Assembly (NCBI GenBank): GCA_964496595.1
Contig: CAZCAI010000050.1
Span: 1-28,035, forward strand
DNA from: JAAAOZ01 sp964496595
Lineage (GTDB): Bacteria > Chloroflexota > Anaerolineae > B4-G1 > SLSP01
Length of the DNA: 28,035 nucleotides
Reading direction: 5' to 3'
Position numbers and translations under genes: made by a program. The notes below the pieces were generated by a model. That model saw only the letters and a program-made list of their open reading frames with translations. It ran no database searches and was not told the DNA's origin. Below are positions 25,126-28,035 of the stretch, piece by piece. Numbering within the stretch: the stretch's first letter is position 1; the number at the start of each line of letters is the position of its first letter.

Positions 25126-25171
25126 AAAAAAAACGGCCTACCTGTGACCGTTGCCGGTTTAGGTAGGCCGT
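25126..25171 (-). terminator. Strong intrinsic terminator / attenuator in the leader of the parM operon
   Basis: A perfect 11-bp stem (acggcctacct 25133-25143 with aggtaggccgt 25161-25171) is followed on the minus strand by eight U. It ends 50 nt before the parM-like start codon. It either ends a short upstream RNA or acts as an attenuator for the whole parM-to-integrase operon. Confidence 0.85.
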
Positions 25172-25352
25172 GATTGACCTTGCGCACGCACCCTAGAGGT
25201 ATGCCTCAAGGAAGTCTGCCGGGCCTCGCTTTTGCGATCCGCGAGGCGCCCATGCACACTGTTGCGTCCATGGTATAATCAGGGTAGCCCACCGTTGGAA
25301 CCTTCAACGGCCGGGTTAGCACTTGGTGGGTGCTACCAACACTCACCAAGTG
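25172..25352 (-). promoter_or_regulatory. Structured leader region upstream of the parM-like gene
   Basis: The 286-bp spacer after the excisionase-like gene holds no ORF but several hairpins: cacttggtgggt/actcaccaagtg (25320-25331/25341-25352), ccgttg/caacgg (25292-25297/25305-25310), gcctcgc/gcgaggc (25223-25229/25241-25247) and gaggtatgcctc (25196-25207). GGTAGC near 25283-25288 can also pair with GCTACC near 25333-25338, competing with the first hairpin. A TGGTATAAT extended -10 on the plus strand (25271-25279) and the overlapping GATTATACC on the minus strand suggest promoters in both directions. No known riboswitch class is recognised. It may be an attenuated leader, a small RNA with the terminator below, or include parC. 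Confidence 0.45.
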
Positions 25353-25362
25353 TGCCCTTAAG

Positions 25363-25635
25363 TTATGATTCTGTTAAGGGTGCTTCGGTTGCTTCATCCT
25401 CGTTGGATGATGATTCAGACTCCGCCGCTAATTTCACAGCACGTTCCGCTATCCAGCGTTGTCCCTCTTCGTATGGAATGAACCAAGCGCGCCCAAATCT
25501 GTAAGCTTTGATCGTGTCATTCCTGCATAATCTACGGATGTAAACTTCGCTTACATCCGCCGCTTGGGCCAACGCACCAACTGTCCAAGCCTTGTAATCA
25601 TCCGGTAATGTAGGGGTTGCCTGTTCAGTATCCAT
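25363..25635 (-). CDS. Excisionase-like MerR/HTH_17 DNA-binding protein
   Basis: The 90-residue protein has a winged-helix motif of the excisionase type: WTVGALAQAADVSEVYIRRL (17-36) then IKAYRFGRAWFIPYEEGQRW (42-61), the Y-R-.-G-R-.-W-.-I-P wing being diagnostic (HTH_17/AlpA-like). The C-terminal 20 residues are acidic (ESESSSNEDEATEAP). On an element with a large serine recombinase it is a candidate recombination directionality factor or a regulator of the parM-to-integrase operon downstream. It has no Shine-Dalgarno; the consensus promoter places the start of transcription at the ATG, so it is probably translated from a leaderless mRNA. Confidence 0.82.
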   Translation of the reverse strand: MDTEQATPTLPDDYKAWTVGALAQAADVSEVYIRRLCRNDTIKAYRFGRAWFIPYEEGQRWIAERAVKLAAESESSSNEDEATEAPLTES

Positions 25636-25641
25636 ACTTCT

Positions 25642-25669
25642 ATTATAGTTCCGAAATCAAAACTGTCAA
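25642..25669 (-). promoter_or_regulatory. Consensus promoter giving a leaderless excisionase mRNA
   Basis: Minus strand: TTGACA (25664-25669), 16-bp spacer, TATAAT (25642-25647), then AGAAGT and the ATG at 25635. Transcription would start at or within 1-2 nt of the start codon. A tandem cccaatttc pair (25672-25680 and 25681-25689) lies just upstream of the -35 and may bind a regulator. Confidence 0.8.
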
Positions 25670-25748
25670 GACCCAATTTCCCCAATTTCACAACTTGCCG
25701 TTGTTTTCGCCTGTTAAGGTGCTCAGGTGTTGCTGATTCCCTCCCACG

Positions 25749-25776
25749 TTGACCTCTGGCCCAAGTGTTTTACAAT
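25749..25776 (+). promoter_or_regulatory. Candidate promoter of the HTH-NB-ARC gene
   Basis: Plus strand TTGACC (25749-25754), 16-bp spacer, TACAAT (25771-25776). It would give a leader of about 110 nt. It diverges from the excisionase promoter about 80 bp away. Confidence 0.5.
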
Positions 25777-25893
25777 ACGGGCTTTCCGGCCAATTCGCCC
25801 TTATCGTACCTCGGAACCCGCCGGAAAATTGTGGGGAACGTTAGTAAAAAATAATGACCTGCCAGAGAATTTTTCTCAACGGGGGAGACGCTG

Positions 25894-27756
25894 ATGGAGA
25901 GCACAAAGATCGCGCAGAAAACAAAGACAAGAGGGCCGCGGACGCCGTTTGCGCACCTGGCGGACGCGGGTGTGCGCGCCTATCAACACGCGCAACGCTT
26001 TTCTAGGCTGACGATGGCGATGGACTACCTGGCGGCGGAGGTGGGCGTCGGGGTGAGTACCTTGGGCGCCTGGCGGCGGGACACCATCCCCACGGATTAT
26101 CACGTCCTCAAGAGTTTCGCCGCGGCGTGCATCGGAGCCGCGCCGGAACTGGGGGAGGAATGGGTACGGGACATATTCCGCGAGGCCAAGATGGCCTCTT
26201 TCTGCGACCAAGCCCTTGCCGAACTGTTTGCGCCTCCGGCTGGGCCGCAGAACGCTACTGAAGAAGCATCCCGGGTAGCAGAGGTCTCCGGGAAGCCGAA
26301 GACGGCCCGCTTGCGGTTGGGTTCATTACCGACCTTGCCGGACTATTATGTGCCGCGCCCCGCCGAGCTGCGTCGCCTCCAAGCTCTGGTGCACAACGCG
26401 CGGGAGAGCGGAAGCTGGTGTGCCGTGTTGGGGATGACGGGTGTGGGAAAGAGCACCTTGCTCGCCGCGCTGGGCCACGATCCCGCCGTGAGGGCAGCGT
26501 TTTCCGGCCACGTGCGCTGGTTTGAGGTGCGGCAGAGCACGACTACGCCGCACCTGGCGCGGCACATCGCACGCTCGCTGGGATTGGCCTGGCCCGCGGA
26601 GGTAGAGACAGCGGCGGATAGCGTGGCCGCCCTGCGCGAAGCCCTGGGCCAGACGCCGGTGCTGTTGTTGCTGGACAACGTGGTGCATCCCGCCGTGATC
26701 CAGCCGCTGCGCGCCCTGGGTCCCAACGTGGTGGTCGTCTTCACGTCCCGCGCGGCGCAGAACGCCGCCGCGCTGCTGGCGCCCGAATCGGCTTGGATCA
26801 CGGTGGGCGAATTCCAGGCCCCCGAAGCGTGGACATTGGTGCAGCAGATTGCGCCGGTGTCAGCAGACCAGGTCGCCCCAGCCCGCGAGGTCTTGAAGCT
26901 GTTGGCCTATCATCCCTACGCGGTCGCCATCGCCGCCAGCGCCACAGTCGCATTGCAGATGTCCTGGGCGGAGCTATTGACGGCCCTAGGCACGACCGCG
27001 TCCACCCGGCTGCGGATGTTGCGGTTAGCCGAATCAGACAGCGCCATACTCTGGCTGCCTCTGGAACTGGACTGGGAACGCCTGGACCCGGCGGGGCGCT
27101 ATGCCTTAGAAACACTGGGACGCCTGCCGTACTTCTCGCGCTACACCCCAGCCCTGGCCCAAGCTGCGTGGCGCGTGAGCGCCGAGGAAGCCGCCGTGCT
27201 GCTGAAAGAATTGGCCGCGCTTCAGTTGGTCAAACCCAGGGGTCCAGAGGGGGATGTGAGCTACGTCGTGCATTGGCTGGTCCGCGACTTCGCCCACGCC
27301 AAAGCGCAGAGCTGGTCACGGGGGCAGCGCCTGAGATTTGCGCTGTGGCCCTGGCGCTACCCGCTGCCCCTGCGGTTACGCTGGTGGTGGCCCGCGCTGC
27401 CCCGGCCGGAGACGGGCGTCTCCTGGCCGTGGTGGTCGTCCCACGTGCCGGGCACCGAAGCCGAACCGGGCTGGCGCTCGATTTTGGCCTGGCTGGCGAC
27501 GACGCTGTGGCGGCGCGGCCCCGCGCTGAACCTGCGCGCTGGGCCGGACGAGTGGGTCATCGTCGCGCGGCTTTCGGTGCGGTTTGCGCTGTTGGCGCTG
27601 GTGGGCCTGCTGGCGACGATAGCCTCGTATGCCCAGATACTACGCGGGCTACCGCTGCCGCTCGGCGTGCTGGTGGTGCAAATCGCGGCGACGTGGAGCG
27701 TGCTCATCGGCTACGCTGATCTGCGCCGGGCAGTATTGTTGTGGGGGATGACGTAG
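25894..27756 (+). CDS. HTH - NB-ARC (STAND) ATPase - C-terminal transmembrane protein
   Basis: The 620-residue protein has an N-terminal helix-turn-helix-like region (about 38-75, AMDYLAAEVGVGVSTLGAWR). A STAND NTPase module follows: P-loop GMTGVGKST at 180-188, Walker B VLLLLDN with D261, and sensor VVVFTSR with R286. A winged-helix region (about 365-440, with LDWERLDPAGRYALETLGRL) continues, but no TPR, WD40 or LRR sensor repeats. The last 120 residues are Trp/Pro/Arg-rich, then two hydrophobic helices at about 553-575 and 585-605. RBS GGGGAG is 6 nt from the ATG. It is the only plus-strand gene of the element, typical of cargo. STAND ATPases are usually signalling or defence switches; with HTH and membrane anchor this could be a membrane-bound regulator or an abortive-infection effector. 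Both are inference. Confidence 0.8.
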   Translation: MESTKIAQKTKTRGPRTPFAHLADAGVRAYQHAQRFSRLTMAMDYLAAEVGVGVSTLGAWRRDTIPTDYHVLKSFAAACIGAAPELGEEWVRDIFREAKMASFCDQALAELFAPPAGPQNATEEASRVAEVSGKPKTARLRLGSLPTLPDYYVPRPAELRRLQALVHNARESGSWCAVLGMTGVGKSTLLAALGHDPAVRAAFSGHVRWFEVRQSTTTPHLARHIARSLGLAWPAEVETAADSVAALREALGQTPVLLLLDNVVHPAVIQPLRALGPNVVVVFTSRAAQNAAALLAPESAWITVGEFQAPEAWTLVQQIAPVSADQVAPAREVLKLLAYHPYAVAIAASATVALQMSWAELLTALGTTASTRLRMLRLAESDSAILWLPLELDWERLDPAGRYALETLGRLPYFSRYTPALAQAAWRVSAEEAAVLLKELAALQLVKPRGPEGDVSYVVHWLVRDFAHAKAQSWSRGQRLRFALWPWRYPLPLRLRWWWPALPRPETGVSWPWWSSHVPGTEAEPGWRSILAWLATTLWRRGPALNLRAGPDEWVIVARLSVRFALLALVGLLATIASYAQILRGLPLPLGVLVVQIAATWSVLIGYADLRRAVLLWGMT

Positions 27757-27768
27757 TCCTCCAAGGAA

Positions 27769-27797
27769 AAGACCCCGCGTGAAACACGCGAGGTCTT
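27769..27797. terminator. Terminator between convergent genes
   Basis: A 13-bp stem with one mismatch (27769-27781 with 27785-27797) and loop AAA lies 12 bp past the stop of the NB-ARC gene. On the minus strand the stem ends in GGTCTTTT, so it also serves the gene ending at 27884. The outer sequences CCTCC/GGAGG extend the pairing. Confidence 0.8.
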
Positions 27798-27883
27798 ACG
27801 GAGGGTGGGCAGATTACCCGTTAGGTTCCTTCAATTACCCTTAATCTTCATCGGGAAGCCGCGGGTCACTAAAGCATCACGGA

Positions 27884-28035
27884 TCAGAACATCCCCAACT
27901 GCTGCGCTAGCACCCCGGCCTCGGCCAACTGCTGGGCGATTTTCGCCTGCCGTCGGGAACGCCGATGTTGGGCCTTCGCCATTTCCATAGCGCGTTGGGC
28001 TTCCCACAGCTCGCGCAGGCGGTCGGTGGACAGCA
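27884..28035 (-). CDS. 3' end of an unidentified gene (runs off right edge)
   Basis: A minus-strand frame enters from the right edge and ends at TGA 27884-27886. Visible residues include STDRLRELWEAQRAMEMAK, a stretch of basic residues (HRRSRRQ) and the C-terminal AEAGVLAQQLGMF; it is helical and charged. About 49 codons are seen, not enough to assign a family. A plasmid-type replication or transfer protein would fit the position but is a guess. The convergent terminator at 27769-27797 follows. It shows no resemblance to the missing peroxiredoxin N-terminus, so the element continues past this point. Confidence 0.6.
   Translation of the reverse strand, partial: LSTDRLRELWEAQRAMEMAKAQHRRSRRQAKIAQQLAEAGVLAQQLGMF

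Noticed and set aside
25077..25187. N-terminal extension of the ParM-like protein
   Set aside because: Runs back through the intrinsic terminator with its A/T tract; the actin motif DVG lies six residues after the ATG at 25076, as normal.
25282..25352. tRNA-like hairpins including a GGTTCCAAC motif on the minus strand
   Set aside because: No acceptor stem or anticodon arm of proper length can be formed; treated as structured leader instead.
27805..27990. 61-codon plus-strand frame
   Set aside because: Antisense to the 3' end of the partial right-edge gene and without an RBS.

Overview
The window looks like a high-GC Chloroflexota (Anaerolineae-like) metagenomic contig. This is an inference. 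It rests on very large secreted beta-helix and SBBP-repeat proteins that all end in a [YF]LPL..R..P tail, a deazaflavin (F420)-type nitroreductase, an RdhA-like iron-sulfur protein and several large repeat-rich extracellular proteins. One 100-N scaffold gap lies inside the largest gene.

Region A (1 to 17542, all minus strand) reads as one TetR-headed gene cluster. A near-consensus promoter (TTGACA, 17 bp, TACAAT) abuts a perfect palindrome covering the expected start site. Downstream come, in order: a TetR regulator, a 1276-aa beta-helix protein, an ICMT-like membrane methyltransferase, a 4-TM membrane protein, a giant (about 2300 aa) double beta-helix/PKD protein interrupted by the gap, an 894-aa seven-repeat SBBP propeller protein, a DDN-like F420 oxidoreductase and, after 329 bp, the start of another secreted protein that runs off the left edge. 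Four exported proteins share a similar signal peptide; the three complete ones share the C-terminal tail. This is the best candidate here for an undescribed system: a regulated cell-surface/extracellular protein programme with embedded membrane and redox enzymes.

Region B (17598 to 19087) is ordinary chromosome: an RdhA-like gene with no export signal and its terminator, a tRNA-Gly(CCC) with a good promoter, and the 3' part of a 1-Cys peroxiredoxin gene.

Region C (about 19487 to beyond 28035) is an integrated mobile element. A large serine recombinase gene runs directly into the middle of the peroxiredoxin frame, so the peroxiredoxin is split and its 5' half should lie beyond the right edge. 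The element carries a 2-TM protein, an FtsK-type DNA translocase, a 2-TM coiled-coil protein, a small soluble protein, a ParR-like and a ParM-like protein (actin-type plasmid segregation), a structured leader with a strong intrinsic terminator, an excisionase-like protein expressed from a leaderless consensus promoter, an oppositely oriented HTH-NB-ARC-transmembrane STAND ATPase as probable cargo, and the 3' end of one more gene. Integrase plus partition plus translocase suggests an element alternating between integrated and plasmid-like states.
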